A DNA stretch of 64,000 nt from the NCBI GenBank assembly GCA_019636385.1, contig JAHBXT010000002.1, forward strand, positions 496,001 to 560,000, given 5' to 3'. The notes beneath the pieces were generated by a model that was given only the letters and a program-made list of their open reading frames with translations, did no database searches and was not told the origin of the DNA. Position 1 is the stretch's first letter. Every line of letters begins with the position of its first letter. This document shows positions 53,201 through 63,173 of the stretch, in pieces. Both the position numbers and the translations under genes were made by a program. Source of the DNA: Pirellulaceae bacterium. Lineage in GTDB: Bacteria > Planctomycetota > Planctomycetia > Pirellulales > Pirellulaceae.

Positions 53201-53404
53201 TCTTGCGGCGCACTGGGTTTCACACCGATGGCACTGTCTGCAAGTTCAGGTGCTGAAGTTCAGCAGCCACTCGCGACAGTCGTCATTGGTGGACTGATAA
53301 CTTCCACAGTCTTGACCTTGCTAGTGCTGCCATCGATCTACCGTTGGTTTGAACCCAAAGTATCCGCAATTGAACCAGTGGATATGAGTGAGTTTCAGCA
53401 CTAA
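50285..53404 (+). CDS. Heavy-metal RND efflux pump (CzcA/CusA family)
   Basis: About 1040 residues. The usual twelve-helix RND design is seen, opening HLIEWSLNNRFIVILLAVV with the porter motif PLDAVPDLTNIQVQV. TM4 contains DFGVIVDGAVVMIEN (~400), whose Asp, Asp, Glu pattern is that of divalent-cation HME-RND pumps such as CzcA; the strictly Cu/Ag CusA group differs here. This points to Zn, Co or Cd export, though substrate calls from this motif are tentative. ATG at 50285 has GGGAG 9 bases upstream; ATG at 50276 overlaps the adaptor stop. No outer-membrane factor gene follows, so the channel must be encoded elsewhere. Confidence 0.93.
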   Translation: MLNHLIEWSLNNRFIVILLAVVTLGLGGFAATTIPLDAVPDLTNIQVQVLTNSPALGPVEVEQFITFPVENAMSGIPQVDEIRSISRFGLSAVTVTFEDGTDIYWARNIVSQRLLRAKEEIPPGMGTPELGPIATGMSEIYQFEVRAKQGYHHSLKDLRTILDWQIAFQLRSVPGVIEVNTFGGELKTYEVQVDPAKLQNYNLSLYDVFTALQANNGNSGGGYIIHGAEQRLIRGEGLVGSLADIGSIILTSNNGVPVLVTDVADVQYAPMLRQGAVTRDGDREAVVGMVMMIMGGSSRQVVEDVKRKIHEIEKTLPEGVYTDTFYDRTELVEKTIHTVAENIGLGVVLVVIMLFLLLGDIRAGLIVAAAIPLSAACTLIAMRYAGVSANLMSMGAVDFGVIVDGAVVMIENCVRRAAHYRRTHNQDHVPLGVYRESASEVGKPILFAGIIVILVFIPILSLQGMEGKMFRPMAFVFMTALSAALVIAVTVMPVMASLLLARRIKERETFLVRWIKAAYQPMLALAMKRPKLLMSSSVAVFAISIWIASGFGVEFVPRLDEGDLAIQAARLPSVSLETSVEMTKSMERCLLKFPEVETVVSKTGRPEIANDPMGVYQTDIFVRLKPMNQWKRKISKAQLVEEMQASLSDQVPANTYSFTQPIELRVQELVAGVRSDIGLSLYGDDLQELKRKGDELVAALNKVPGAADVQAQQIAGLPYLRVVIDRKAIARYGINARPILDAIGTVGGTVVGQVFEGQRRFPLQVRLNWDWRKDVTKLSDLKIEDPQGSQIPLSQLAQIFVEEGPVEISRDSIRRRILVQCNVRGRDLAGFVAEAQEVVEREVKLPEGYALRWGGQFENLQQATKRLAIAVPVALFLIFALLYMTFSSVKLAMLIYLNVPIAATGGVLLLWFRDMPFSISAGVGFIALFGIAVMNGVVLIEHVRHLRRGGASQRDAVVNGAMDRLRPVLMTASCGALGFTPMALSASSGAEVQQPLATVVIGGLITSTVLTLLVLPSIYRWFEPKVSAIEPVDMSEFQH

Positions 53405-53431
53405 CTGTCAATGGGCGCTGGGCGACGTGCA

Positions 53432-54730
53432 TCAGATGCCCGTCAGCCGTTCGTTCGAGTCACCGAAGCGGTCCAGTTCCAGGCCACCCCAGTCCATGAG
53501 ATGCAGAAACAGGCTGCACAGGCGGCGGTTCGGCGAGTTCAGGTAGTCGAGCACGCGTCCGCCCCGGAGCTGGCCTCCTGCGCCGCCAAGCAGGAGGATC
53601 GGCAACTGCTTCGCGTCGTGGTTGCCGTGCAACATGCTCGAACAGTGCATGATAGCCGTGTTGTCGAGCAATGTGCGGTCCCCTTCCTTGACCTCCGACA
53701 TCCGCTCACAGAGATAGGCGAGCTGCGACATAAAGAACTGGTTGAGTGGAATGAGTTCAGGCGGCTGAGTGTGGGCCATCTGGTGATGCTGATCTTGGGC
53801 ACCGCAGTGAGTGTGAGTTTCGGCGGAGCCGTCGTTGCAATACTTGAGGGTTGCGATCCGAGTGGTGTCCGTGCGAAAGGCGAGCAACACGATATCGTTC
53901 ATCAGCCTCCAATACTCCGGGATGTCGGCGGGAATCCCGTCGGCCGGTCGCGGATGATCAGGCGCGGCCAGGGTCGGCTGCCAACCGCTTGCATCGCGCT
54001 GCTTGTCGGATCGTTTGATGCGTCCTTCGATCTCGTGGACACTGCCCAAGTATTCCTCGAACCGCTGACGATCCGACAGGGAGAGCCGTTGACGTAGCGA
54101 CCGGGCGTCTTCGAGCACGGCATCGACGACACGACGATCGCCCCGGTTGGGTTCAGTGCGGAAGAGCTGGTCGAACGAGAGCGCCGGACGCGTCTCGGTC
54201 CACGTCGGCGATACCGCCGTGCTCCAGGAAATATGCGAGCTGTAGAGCAACGGATGCCCATCTTGAAGACCTGGAATCGGTCCTTCGCAGCCCAGCACCA
54301 GCGAAGGAATTCGGGTGCGGTCGCCGATTCGTTGGGCCATCACCTGGTCGAAACTGACGCCCGTGCGGACTTCGGTCTTCGACATCGGGGCACCGCTGAG
54401 CATGTTCCCTGTTTGCATGCAGTGGATGACGCCGTTATTGGCCTGTTCGTTCCACAGGCCGCGAAGGAAGATCAGTCGTTCTTTCCAGGGCTCGAGTGGC
54501 GTCAGGCACGGGCCAAGTTCCATGTTGGCTCCATCTCCCTTGGCCCACCAGTGCTGCGAGTGGAAGCCCATGCCAGTGAAAGTAACCAGCGTGCGGCTCG
54601 GCGGCTGATCGGCAGCGGTAGTTCGCTTACCCGCAGCCCAGGACAGCGATTCGAGCCAGGGCAGTGCCATGGATACGCCCAGCCCGCGCAGCAGAGTGCG
54701 TCGCGAGAAGGGCTCTGATTTCATAAACAT
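53432..54730 (-). CDS. DUF1552 protein with Tat-type signal
   Basis: 432 residues. The start SEPFSRRTLLRGLGVSMALPWLESL has a twin-arginine signal. The DUF1552 body includes LVTFTGMGFHSQHWWAKGDG, FLRGLWNEQANNGVIHCMQTGNMLSG, and LLDNTAIMHCSSMLHGNHDAKQLPILLLGG. These proteins are almost always paired with DUF1592-type PSCyt proteins, as here. They are related to the DUF1501 group in fold and export, but the activity is unknown. It ends 27 bases from the convergent RND pump. Its GC content is clearly higher than that of the pump. Confidence 0.92.
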   Translation of the reverse strand: MFMKSEPFSRRTLLRGLGVSMALPWLESLSWAAGKRTTAADQPPSRTLVTFTGMGFHSQHWWAKGDGANMELGPCLTPLEPWKERLIFLRGLWNEQANNGVIHCMQTGNMLSGAPMSKTEVRTGVSFDQVMAQRIGDRTRIPSLVLGCEGPIPGLQDGHPLLYSSHISWSTAVSPTWTETRPALSFDQLFRTEPNRGDRRVVDAVLEDARSLRQRLSLSDRQRFEEYLGSVHEIEGRIKRSDKQRDASGWQPTLAAPDHPRPADGIPADIPEYWRLMNDIVLLAFRTDTTRIATLKYCNDGSAETHTHCGAQDQHHQMAHTQPPELIPLNQFFMSQLAYLCERMSEVKEGDRTLLDNTAIMHCSSMLHGNHDAKQLPILLLGGAGGQLRGGRVLDYLNSPNRRLCSLFLHLMDWGGLELDRFGDSNERLTGI

Positions 54731-54757
54731 CAGAAGTCTCCAGTCGTGGGTAGTTGG

Positions 54758-57700
54758 TTACTTGCTTGAGCTGGTTTGGGCCGTCGGTCGCATGCAGCCA
54801 AACTGCTGGCTGCGGACGATTAGGAGCAGGGCATCCGACCAGCGACCACCGCCGTTCATGGTCTGGGTCACTTCGTCCACTAGCCTGCGGTCCGATGTCA
54901 TCACGGCGCGGCCCAGCGCGTAGCCCGTCAGCTTGCGGGCGAGCGACCGCAACAAATCCTCGCGGCGCGGGCCAGCCACGTAGTTCCGCAAACCGGCGAT
55001 GTCCTCGATCTGAGTGCCGTCGCTGAGCGTTCCTATGGTGTCGTTCGGCTTCAACTCGCTGGCCGGACGAAATCGACCGATGGCGTCGAACCGTTCCATC
55101 GCCATGCCGAACGGATCGATGCGGACGTGGCAGCCGGCACATTTTGAGTCCTGACGGTGACGCTCGGAGATCTCGCGGACGCTGAGCCCGGCGGGGGGAG
55201 TCTCGGGCAGCGGCGGCACGTCGGGCGGGACTTTAGGTAGACGCTCGCCGAGCATCTGCACCAGCCACGCCCCACGCTTGATGGGGCTCGTTCGCGCGGC
55301 AGCCGATTGCTTGGCGATCACCGCGCCGAAACCCAGAAAACCTCCGCGTCCGTAGGCGGAGACATTCTCGACGCGCCGCCACTCAGGACCAGTTACTCCG
55401 GGGATGCCATAGTGCTCGGCGAGGATATCGTTGATGACCACGGCGTCGGCGGCGATCACATCGGCCACCGGGCGGTCGTTGACCAGCAGGTCCTCAAAGA
55501 ACCGCACCGGCTCTTCGGCCAATGCGTCTCGCAAGACCGGCGTGAATTCGGGGAAGTGCTGCAGGTTTCGGCCATGGTTCATGGCGAAGTCTCGCACGCC
55601 GAGCCAGCGGGCTCCGAACTCTGCGGCCATGCCGCTCACGCGGCTATCTTTCAACATGCGGCGGAGCTGTTCCTCGATGACGGAAGGTTCGTGGAGCTTC
55701 GCGGCCTTGGCACGGAGTTCATCGTCGGGGATCGAGTCCCAGAGAAGGAAGCTCAGCCGCGTCGCCAGTTCGTCGCCCGAGACCGGCTGCCAGTGCGACC
55801 CGATCGCCGGCTGTTCAACCCGGTAGAGGAACCACGGCGACGACAGAACCCGAGTCAGCGCGTCGCGGAACGCTGGATCGTGTTTGACGCCTTCGTTTCG
55901 GTCGGCATGATAGGACGCCAGAATCGCCTGGCGTTCGTTCGCGTCCAGCGGCCGGCGCCAGGCACGGGCGGCAAAAGCCAGCAACGCTTCAAGGTGTTCC
56001 GATTCTGCCGCGATTTGGGCCGCGACGAGGGCCTGCTCTTCGCGTTTGATCTGTTCCTCGAACTCCTGGATGTAGAAGAACATGATCCGTGCGCCGTCGT
56101 TCGGTTTGCGGTAATACTGCACCAGCCCCGCATACGCGATCGGGGTGGCGAGAGCTTGCTCGCTCACGAACTCCAGTTCGCTCCACAGTCGATCGATCTC
56201 TGCCCGACCCGCGTCGTCGAGCAGGAGTCGACGTAGCGGCTCGTCCTCGCGGCGGTACAGAAACACGCTCCCTTGAGCGTCTCGTGGGATAATCGGTTGG
56301 AAGAGGACCGCAGGAGGAAACAAAGCGCGAAACTCGGCAGCCGCTCGAGCCCGTTGGGCGGCGACGCGCGGATGCGCGATTTGGGCGGCCCTCGGATCGC
56401 CGGGCGTCGCCGTAGCGACCGGTTCGGCCAGATTGCCGCCACCGCCTGTCGCAGCAATGAGGAAGGCCTGAACCGAGGCCGCTTCCGGACTGGCTGCGTC
56501 CAAGCTCACGTCAGCACGCAGGAACCGAGGCAGCGTGAGCGCCTTTTGCAACTCGGCTGAGAGGTTGCTCAGATCGATGACCACCTCGTCACCGGCCGCT
56601 GTGACCAAAGCGGACTTGGGCACCGATCGCCCCTGTGGGTGCTGGCCGAATTTTAGTCCGGTCGCGTGCTCGATGGCGGCACCCAATTCGGGGTGCTCGG
56701 CAAATACCAGCGGCGGTCCGTCACCACCTTCCAGTCGCAGCCGGTCCCAAACCACGAACGTGTCAGGCTGAACGGGCAAAGCGACCATGCGGAACAGCGG
56801 TTCACGGGCGGCACCTTGAACTCGCTCCACCGCGACCACGCGACGCAATTCCTCCCAGGCTGGAAAGCCATTGCCGACTGCGAGGGCCGCATTCCTCATG
56901 TAATTGCCTTGAAACAACTGGCCCTGCACGGCTTTGATCTCCGCCAGGACCGGTGATGGATCAGAGGTGGCCTCTCGCCACTTGGCGCGTACAAGGGCCA
57001 GGGTGTCGGGAGGAAGATCGGCAGGGTGGGCATCGACTTCCGCTTGGCTTGCGGATTCGCTGTTGAACCATGTCCAGAGCGCCGCCAGATAGGTAGCGTT
57101 GAGTTTATCTTCGGCGGCCACTGTGCCGATGGCAGCCGGGCCGTCACGGGTGAGCCTGTCACGGTGCTTCAGGGTCGCCGCCAGATGCTTCTCCAGCGGC
57201 GGCTCTCCGTTGGGTCCGGCATAGCGGGCGTGGAAGTCGCGAAGCGGCTGGAGAGCCTCCTCGGCCCAATCCGGGCGCTCGGTAGACGCAGAGAAGCGGA
57301 AGCCTGTGGGCAGCAGCACGGCCCGTGCGGCGACATCGCGAGCGGTCTGATGATAGCGTTCGACCAATTCGGGAGTCACCGGCATCGCATCGCCAACGTT
57401 GGCAAACCCTTCACCGCCGACGCTGTCGGTAGGAAACTCGCGAGCCTGTGTCAGCCGCAAGTCGATGCCTGTCAGATCGCGGATCGCGTTGTCGTACTCG
57501 GTGTTACTGAGCCGTCGTAGCGTCACCGGCCCGGGGTCGCCCGCGCGCGCGGCAGCTTCGGCATCGAGCGCCGCGATGATCCAGCCCAGCAGCTGCTCCC
57601 GCTCGGCCTCACTTGGCTGTGGCGATTCCTTTGGAGGCATGTCCCCCAACCGCAACCGCTCGACCACGTCGCTCAGCACCTCAGAATTGGCCAGGATCAC

Positions 57701-57949
57701 CTGGGCAGAGCCGAAGCTCGTCAGGTCAAGGTCGTTGTCCTTGGGGGTCTTGCCGTGGCAGTCCCCGCAGGCTTTGACAAGTAGCGGCTGAATATGCCTG
57801 TCAAAGGAATGCGCGAGGTCGTCCGCCCCCAGGGCTGAGGCCGTAGAGAGTAGGAGACACGCAAGCACTGGCACAACGGAAACGAATTTGGCCAGCCGTC
57901 TCGAACGCCGGACTCGGAAATCTCCACTTGCCATGCGCATGAGCGACAT
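54758..57949 (-). CDS. Planctomycete cytochrome c protein (PSCyt1-DUF1587-DUF1595-DUF1592-DUF1588-DUF1585)
   Basis: 1063 residues. After a signal-like segment (FVSVVPVLACLLLSTASALG) comes a c-type heme motif in KACGDCHGKTPKD, with DMPPKESPQPS. DUF1587 is seen at TLRRLSNTEYDNAIRDLTGID, DUF1595/1592 at ARAWRRPLDANERQAIL and LASRLSFLLWDSIPDDELRA-type sequence, DUF1588 at YGRGGFLGFGAVIAKQSAAARTSPIKRG, and DUF1585 at CAGCHVRIDPFGMAMERFDAIGRF with a second CxxCH. It begins with a TGATG overlap with the FadR-type regulator stop and precedes DUF1552. Such pairs are typical of planctomycetes, and a role in exported redox chemistry is suggested by the hemes only. Confidence 0.93.
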   Translation of the reverse strand: MSLMRMASGDFRVRRSRRLAKFVSVVPVLACLLLSTASALGADDLAHSFDRHIQPLLVKACGDCHGKTPKDNDLDLTSFGSAQVILANSEVLSDVVERLRLGDMPPKESPQPSEAEREQLLGWIIAALDAEAAARAGDPGPVTLRRLSNTEYDNAIRDLTGIDLRLTQAREFPTDSVGGEGFANVGDAMPVTPELVERYHQTARDVAARAVLLPTGFRFSASTERPDWAEEALQPLRDFHARYAGPNGEPPLEKHLAATLKHRDRLTRDGPAAIGTVAAEDKLNATYLAALWTWFNSESASQAEVDAHPADLPPDTLALVRAKWREATSDPSPVLAEIKAVQGQLFQGNYMRNAALAVGNGFPAWEELRRVVAVERVQGAAREPLFRMVALPVQPDTFVVWDRLRLEGGDGPPLVFAEHPELGAAIEHATGLKFGQHPQGRSVPKSALVTAAGDEVVIDLSNLSAELQKALTLPRFLRADVSLDAASPEAASVQAFLIAATGGGGNLAEPVATATPGDPRAAQIAHPRVAAQRARAAAEFRALFPPAVLFQPIIPRDAQGSVFLYRREDEPLRRLLLDDAGRAEIDRLWSELEFVSEQALATPIAYAGLVQYYRKPNDGARIMFFYIQEFEEQIKREEQALVAAQIAAESEHLEALLAFAARAWRRPLDANERQAILASYHADRNEGVKHDPAFRDALTRVLSSPWFLYRVEQPAIGSHWQPVSGDELATRLSFLLWDSIPDDELRAKAAKLHEPSVIEEQLRRMLKDSRVSGMAAEFGARWLGVRDFAMNHGRNLQHFPEFTPVLRDALAEEPVRFFEDLLVNDRPVADVIAADAVVINDILAEHYGIPGVTGPEWRRVENVSAYGRGGFLGFGAVIAKQSAAARTSPIKRGAWLVQMLGERLPKVPPDVPPLPETPPAGLSVREISERHRQDSKCAGCHVRIDPFGMAMERFDAIGRFRPASELKPNDTIGTLSDGTQIEDIAGLRNYVAGPRREDLLRSLARKLTGYALGRAVMTSDRRLVDEVTQTMNGGGRWSDALLLIVRSQQFGCMRPTAQTSSSK

Positions 57950-58620
57950 CAGATTCGCTCCCTGTGGCTCTCGATGTGCTTACGCAGCTCAGTGGTAGCG
58001 GCTTCCGACTGGCCACCTGCCAGGAAGTCGACAAGCCGACGGTGGCTCTCCACCCCCAATTTCCAGCCAGCCTGCTTCACGCTCTCGCGAAATCGCTGGA
58101 AGAAAACATGCAACAAATCGCCGAAAGCCGCCAGTGGCTGCAAGCCGCTTGCTTCCAGCAGCGACCGATGGAACTGGATGTCGAGTGCGATAAAGCTCTT
58201 CAAGTCGCGCGCCGACTCAAACTGCCGGACGATCTCACGCAGGCCGGATTCAATCGCCGAGTCTTCCTTCATCCGCCGAATGACATGCGGTACGACACCG
58301 GTTTCTAAGATCACACGGCTGTCAATGAGCTGCAGCGGATCGACATCCAGCAGACCTGCGTGAAAACCGAGATGCTCAGTCACACGTCTCATGTCGATGC
58401 GCCCGACCGTGAGCCCGACGCCGGTCTTCGATTGGATGATCCCCAAAAACTCGAGCGCCTTTGTTGCTTCACGCAGGCTGAGCCGGCTAATACCAAGCGT
58501 TTCGGCAAGTTGCGTTTCCGTCGGCAGCCGATCGCCAGGAGTCAGATTGTGGTCGACTATGTATTGCTTGATCTGTTGAGTGGCTTGGTCACGCACTTTG
58601 GGGCGACGTACGACTTGCAT
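57949..58620 (-). CDS. FadR-type GntR-family transcription regulator (FCD domain)
   Basis: 223 residues. The N-terminal winged helix-turn-helix reads DQATQQIKQYIVDHNLTPGDRLPTE, LAETLGISRLSLREATKALEFLGII. The all-helical FCD ligand domain has DSRVILETGVVPHVIRR, ALDIQFHRSLLEASG and ESHRRLVDFLAGG, with Asp/His residues that bind a metal and a carboxylate effector in relatives. It shares one base pair of stop/start overlap with the DUF1592 gene, so it heads that operon. It probably represses the operon, and an imperfect palindrome lies 38 bases before its start. The effector, likely a small organic acid, is unknown. Confidence 0.93.
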   Translation of the reverse strand: MQVVRRPKVRDQATQQIKQYIVDHNLTPGDRLPTETQLAETLGISRLSLREATKALEFLGIIQSKTGVGLTVGRIDMRRVTEHLGFHAGLLDVDPLQLIDSRVILETGVVPHVIRRMKEDSAIESGLREIVRQFESARDLKSFIALDIQFHRSLLEASGLQPLAAFGDLLHVFFQRFRESVKQAGWKLGVESHRRLVDFLAGGQSEAATTELRKHIESHRERI

Positions 58621-58657
58621 TTTTCTGCCTGGGCGGATTGTGTCACCATCTCCTGGC

Positions 58658-58674
58658 TGACAGATTATCTGACA
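58658..58674 (-). promoter_or_regulatory. Imperfect palindrome upstream of FadR-type gene, candidate operator
   Basis: TGACAGATTATCTGACA has 7-base arms with six of seven pairs matched. It lies 38-54 bases before the start codon, within the expected promoter. FadR-type regulators commonly bind short palindromes at their own promoter. The rest of the 500-base gap up to the tRNA holds no gene I can recognise. Confidence 0.5.
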
Positions 58675-59076
58675 ATCGAATGGTCGTCAAGTCAGGCGAT
58701 CGCAAGCGTGGTGGACCGCTTGCCAGCTCCTCCACAGCAATGGAATTGTACCAGCAGGTAGCCAATGAGCGCAGCTTCCCCGTCTGTAACATTGCCGACT
58801 ACTGAATGGGTGAAGTCGCAGGGCGATTATTCAGACAGGTATGATCAACCGTTATACCCGAGAGACGGCGACTGATTGCCAAGGCCCTGGGTGGAATGGC
58901 GCCGGCTACACAAGCGTGCGCGAGCAGCCAGGCACTGCGGGGATTGTACAAGCGACCGGGACCGACCTGGATAAAGTCTTCGTTGCACCAAAGGTTGCAC
59001 TAACCACAGTCCAAACGTTGTGCGGCATGTCAATTCTTGGCAATTCAGGAAGTTCTGGCGACTAGAGTCTCGATAC

Positions 59077-59112
59077 GAAAAAACCCTGTAAATCCGAAGG
59101 AAATACAGGGTT
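59077..59112 (-). terminator. Rho-independent terminator of tRNA-Ala
   Basis: On the minus strand ACCCTGTA and TACAGGGT pair around a ~14-base loop, followed by a run of six T (59078-59083). It starts 8 bases after the tRNA 3' end. Confidence 0.85.
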
Positions 59113-59120
59113 CTTCGCAG

Positions 59121-59193
<73 letters not shown>

Positions 59194-59437
59194 AGCACTT
59201 GGCGTGAGATTGTAGCTTGGCCCACAGGACCAGTGAAGGAGGCTTGCCATTTTTAGTCGCGCATTATCTTGATCCTCTTACCGTCGGTAACGACGATTCG
59301 GATTAGAACATTCGATTCGAAGTCTCAGCAGCCTGAAAGCGGAATCCGTAGTACCAAACGCGTCTTAAAAAGCAGGGCGTCAAGAAGCATGAGCACGTTC
59401 TTGGCAACCGCCGCGGCGACGCCCCGTGTGGTTTGTC

Positions 59438-60031
59438 TTACCCCTTGTACTCGGCGGCGAAGAACTCTTTGCTACCGTCTACACTTGGCTTGATGGTTCG
59501 AGCGCCTTGTTTCCAATTAGCTGGACAGACTTCTCCGTGGGCTTCAAAGTACTGCAGGGCTTGAACCATCCGCAACGCTTCGTCGACGCTCCGACCCAAC
59601 GGCAAATCGTTGATGACTTGATGGCGAACCGTTCCTTGTTTGTCGATCAAGAACAGGCCGCGGAGGGCAACGGTGCCTCCCACCAACACGTCGTAGTCTT
59701 TGGCGATTTGTTTGCTCAAGTCAGCCACCAGCGGATACTGGATGTCGCCTAGTCCTCCCTGATCGCGGGCCGTCTTGCGCCAGGCTAGGTGCGAGAACTT
59801 GCTGTCGACACTGACACCGATCACCTGCACGCCAAGTTTTTTGAATTCGCCGGCTCGATCAGAAAAGGCGATGATTTCCGTGGGACACACGAAGGTAAAA
59901 TCCAGCGGATAGAAGAACAGCAGCACGTATTGGCCACGATAATCGCTGAGGCTGATCTCTTTGAAGCTTCCATCCTCCATCACGGCTTCGGCTTTAAAGT
60001 CAGGCGCAGGTTGCGTAACGAGAACGCTCAT
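59438..60031 (-). CDS. 2-Cys peroxiredoxin (AhpC/Prx1 type)
   Basis: 197 residues. The peroxidatic Cys is in [14 protein letters not shown] (~49-52) with the conserved Arg downstream, and the resolving Cys in GEVCPANW (~170). This is a typical Prx1/AhpC subgroup protein that reduces hydrogen peroxide and organic peroxides with a thioredoxin-like donor. No AhpF or thioredoxin reductase gene is adjacent. The gap between the tRNA and this gene contains no other gene. Confidence 0.95.
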   Translation of the reverse strand: MSVLVTQPAPDFKAEAVMEDGSFKEISLSDYRGQYVLLFFYPLDFTFVCPTEIIAFSDRAGEFKKLGVQVIGVSVDSKFSHLAWRKTARDQGGLGDIQYPLVADLSKQIAKDYDVLVGGTVALRGLFLIDKQGTVRHQVINDLPLGRSVDEALRMVQALQYFEAHGEVCPANWKQGARTIKPSVDGSKEFFAAEYKG

Positions 60032-60207
60032 GTTCTACTTCCTTTTCTGAAGATTATAGGGATGATGATTGGTCGAGGATGATTCGCTGCCATCTTCTCG
60101 AACGCTGAAATTCTAATCTTGACCGGCAGAGTTGTGGAGGACCTCGGCGCGCCAGCTGGCGCTTGAGTTTGAGCCACCGGAAGACACTTTCTGCTTGAGG
60201 CAAACAA

Positions 60208-60561
60208 ATGGCCTGTGATGATCGTCATACGACCGTTGACCAATTACGACAGGCGATGCGACTGTTTGTGGCTGAGCGACAGTGGGAGCGTTTCCACAAT
60301 TTGAAGAATCTGTCGATGGCTTTGGCCGTGGAGGCCGCCGAACTGATGGAGTTGACTCAATGGCTGACAACCAGTCAGGTCGAAACGGGCAAAATTGAAT
60401 CCGGGCTGCAGGTCGACCGCAGTCGCGTGTCCGAAGAGTTGGCCGATGTATTGTGCTATACTTTGGCCATTGCCAACGCGGTAGGAATTGACTTGTCCAC
60501 GGCCATGGCTGAAAAGATGGTCAAGAACCGTCAAAAATACCCAATTGGCAGTTCCTTCTGA
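60208..60561 (+). CDS. MazG-like nucleotide pyrophosphohydrolase
   Basis: 117 residues, one all-helical domain. ALAVEAAELMELTQW supplies the E-x3-E metal site, and SEELADVLCYTLAIANAVGID the second E-x2-D. The short form matches the RS21-C6/dCTPase-like group rather than full-length MazG. It would hydrolyse noncanonical or excess nucleoside triphosphates to monophosphates with magnesium, keeping the pool clean. It is divergent from the peroxiredoxin. Confidence 0.88.
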   Translation: MACDDRHTTVDQLRQAMRLFVAERQWERFHNLKNLSMALAVEAAELMELTQWLTTSQVETGKIESGLQVDRSRVSEELADVLCYTLAIANAVGIDLSTAMAEKMVKNRQKYPIGSSF

Positions 60562-60645
60562 ACATCCAAGGCCATAGAAGCTAAGCCCGTATGGTTAGGC
60601 AGTTAGCTTGTTGGCTGACCGACGCGAATAGGGCCGCTGCCAAAT

Positions 60646-60676
60646 TGACAAAGCCAACTAATCAGCTCTTAAAATG
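60646..60676 (+). promoter_or_regulatory. Possible sigma-70 promoter in groES upstream region
   Basis: TTGACA (60646-60651) is followed, 19 bases on, by TAAAAT (60671-60676). The spacing is slightly long and it lies ~345 bases before groES, so the link to groES is weak. Confidence 0.25.
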
Positions 60677-60906
60677 ACTCAACCAGAGTTAGTAATCATA
60701 GGCTTTTGGCAACTTCGACAGTCAATTACTGGCAAGAACCGAATAATCAAGCGCGGACTGAGAATCTGGTCCACGAGTGAATGGCACGCCGTTTGCTGTT
60801 GCAGTTAGGGGCTGGGTGCCTATGCCGTTTTGACTGGCTGAGAATCTAAACATGGAGCATGGACCTGGTGTCGGGCCTAACCGAGATGGTGAGGCCCTGT
60901 ACGAAG

Positions 60907-60928
60907 CTGATTATTGGCCAATAACCAG
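60907..60928. promoter_or_regulatory. Palindrome upstream of groES
   Basis: TTATTGGCCAATAA (60911-60924) is a perfect 14-base palindrome extended by CTG and CAG on its two sides with one mismatch. It lies ~92 bases before groES. The usual HrcA site CIRCE (TTAGCACTC-N9-GAGTGCTAA) is not seen in the 458-base gap, so this could be an alternative control site. No other gene lies in the gap. Confidence 0.4.
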
Positions 60929-61019
60929 CGATCGACCTGAACAATCGTCTGTTGGGCTGCCTGAGATGCAGCCTGCGATCACAATCTGACCCGAAGAACC
61001 TTGTGGAGGAGTGCCGCTC

Positions 61020-61343
61020 ATGGCGACGGCTACAAAGAAAAAGAGTTCCAATCAAGTAAAGCTGCAGCCTCTAGGCGATCGCCTAGTGGTCCGTCGAGAA
61101 GAATCCGAAGAGAGAACCGAAGGTGGTATCTATCTGCCCGATAGCGCCAAGAATAAGCCGACTCGAGGCATAGTCGTCAGTATCGGCGATGGTCGTCTGC
61201 TGGATGATGGTTCGCGAGCGCCGATGCAGGTCAAGGCTGGCGACCGTGTATTGTTTACGAGCTACGCCGGCGAGACGATCGAGATCGCTGACGAAGAAGT
61301 GCTTCTGATGGGCGAGAGCGAAATCCTGGCGGTCATCGAGTAA
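61020..61343 (+). CDS. groES: Co-chaperonin GroES
   Basis: 107 residues. The ATG at 61020 is preceded by GGAGGA at 9 bases, better than the GTG at 61011. The body has LQPLGDRLVVRREESEERTEGGIYLPDSAKNKP with the mobile loop, and VKAGDRVLFTSYAGETIEI, VLLMGESEILAVIE at the end. The heptameric lid closes the GroEL cavity during folding. groEL follows 54 bases later, so both form one operon. Confidence 0.97.
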   Translation: MATATKKKSSNQVKLQPLGDRLVVRREESEERTEGGIYLPDSAKNKPTRGIVVSIGDGRLLDDGSRAPMQVKAGDRVLFTSYAGETIEIADEEVLLMGESEILAVIE

Positions 61344-61394
61344 TCGAGCGCTTTCAAGTTCTAACCAACATAACTAAACGTGGAGTGATATTGA

Positions 61395-63023
<1,629 letters not shown>

Positions 63024-63123
63024 CAGGCTGGCATGCATCTGCCAACGGCCGGCTAATCGAACCTATAAGTTTGGTCTGGTCAAGCTCGGCTCTAGTGCAT
63101 CAGCAGTCCTGAGACATTCATAA

Positions 63124-63173
63124 GACGCATCCCGCTGAACCGAAATAACGGTTTCGGCGGGATGCGTTTTTTT
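63124..63173 (+). terminator. Rho-independent terminator after groEL
   Basis: CGCATCCCGC and GCGGGATGCG pair perfectly; within them GAACCG and CGGTTTC extend the stem around AAATAA. A run of seven T follows (63167-63173). It lies about 100 bases after the groEL stop. Confidence 0.92.
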
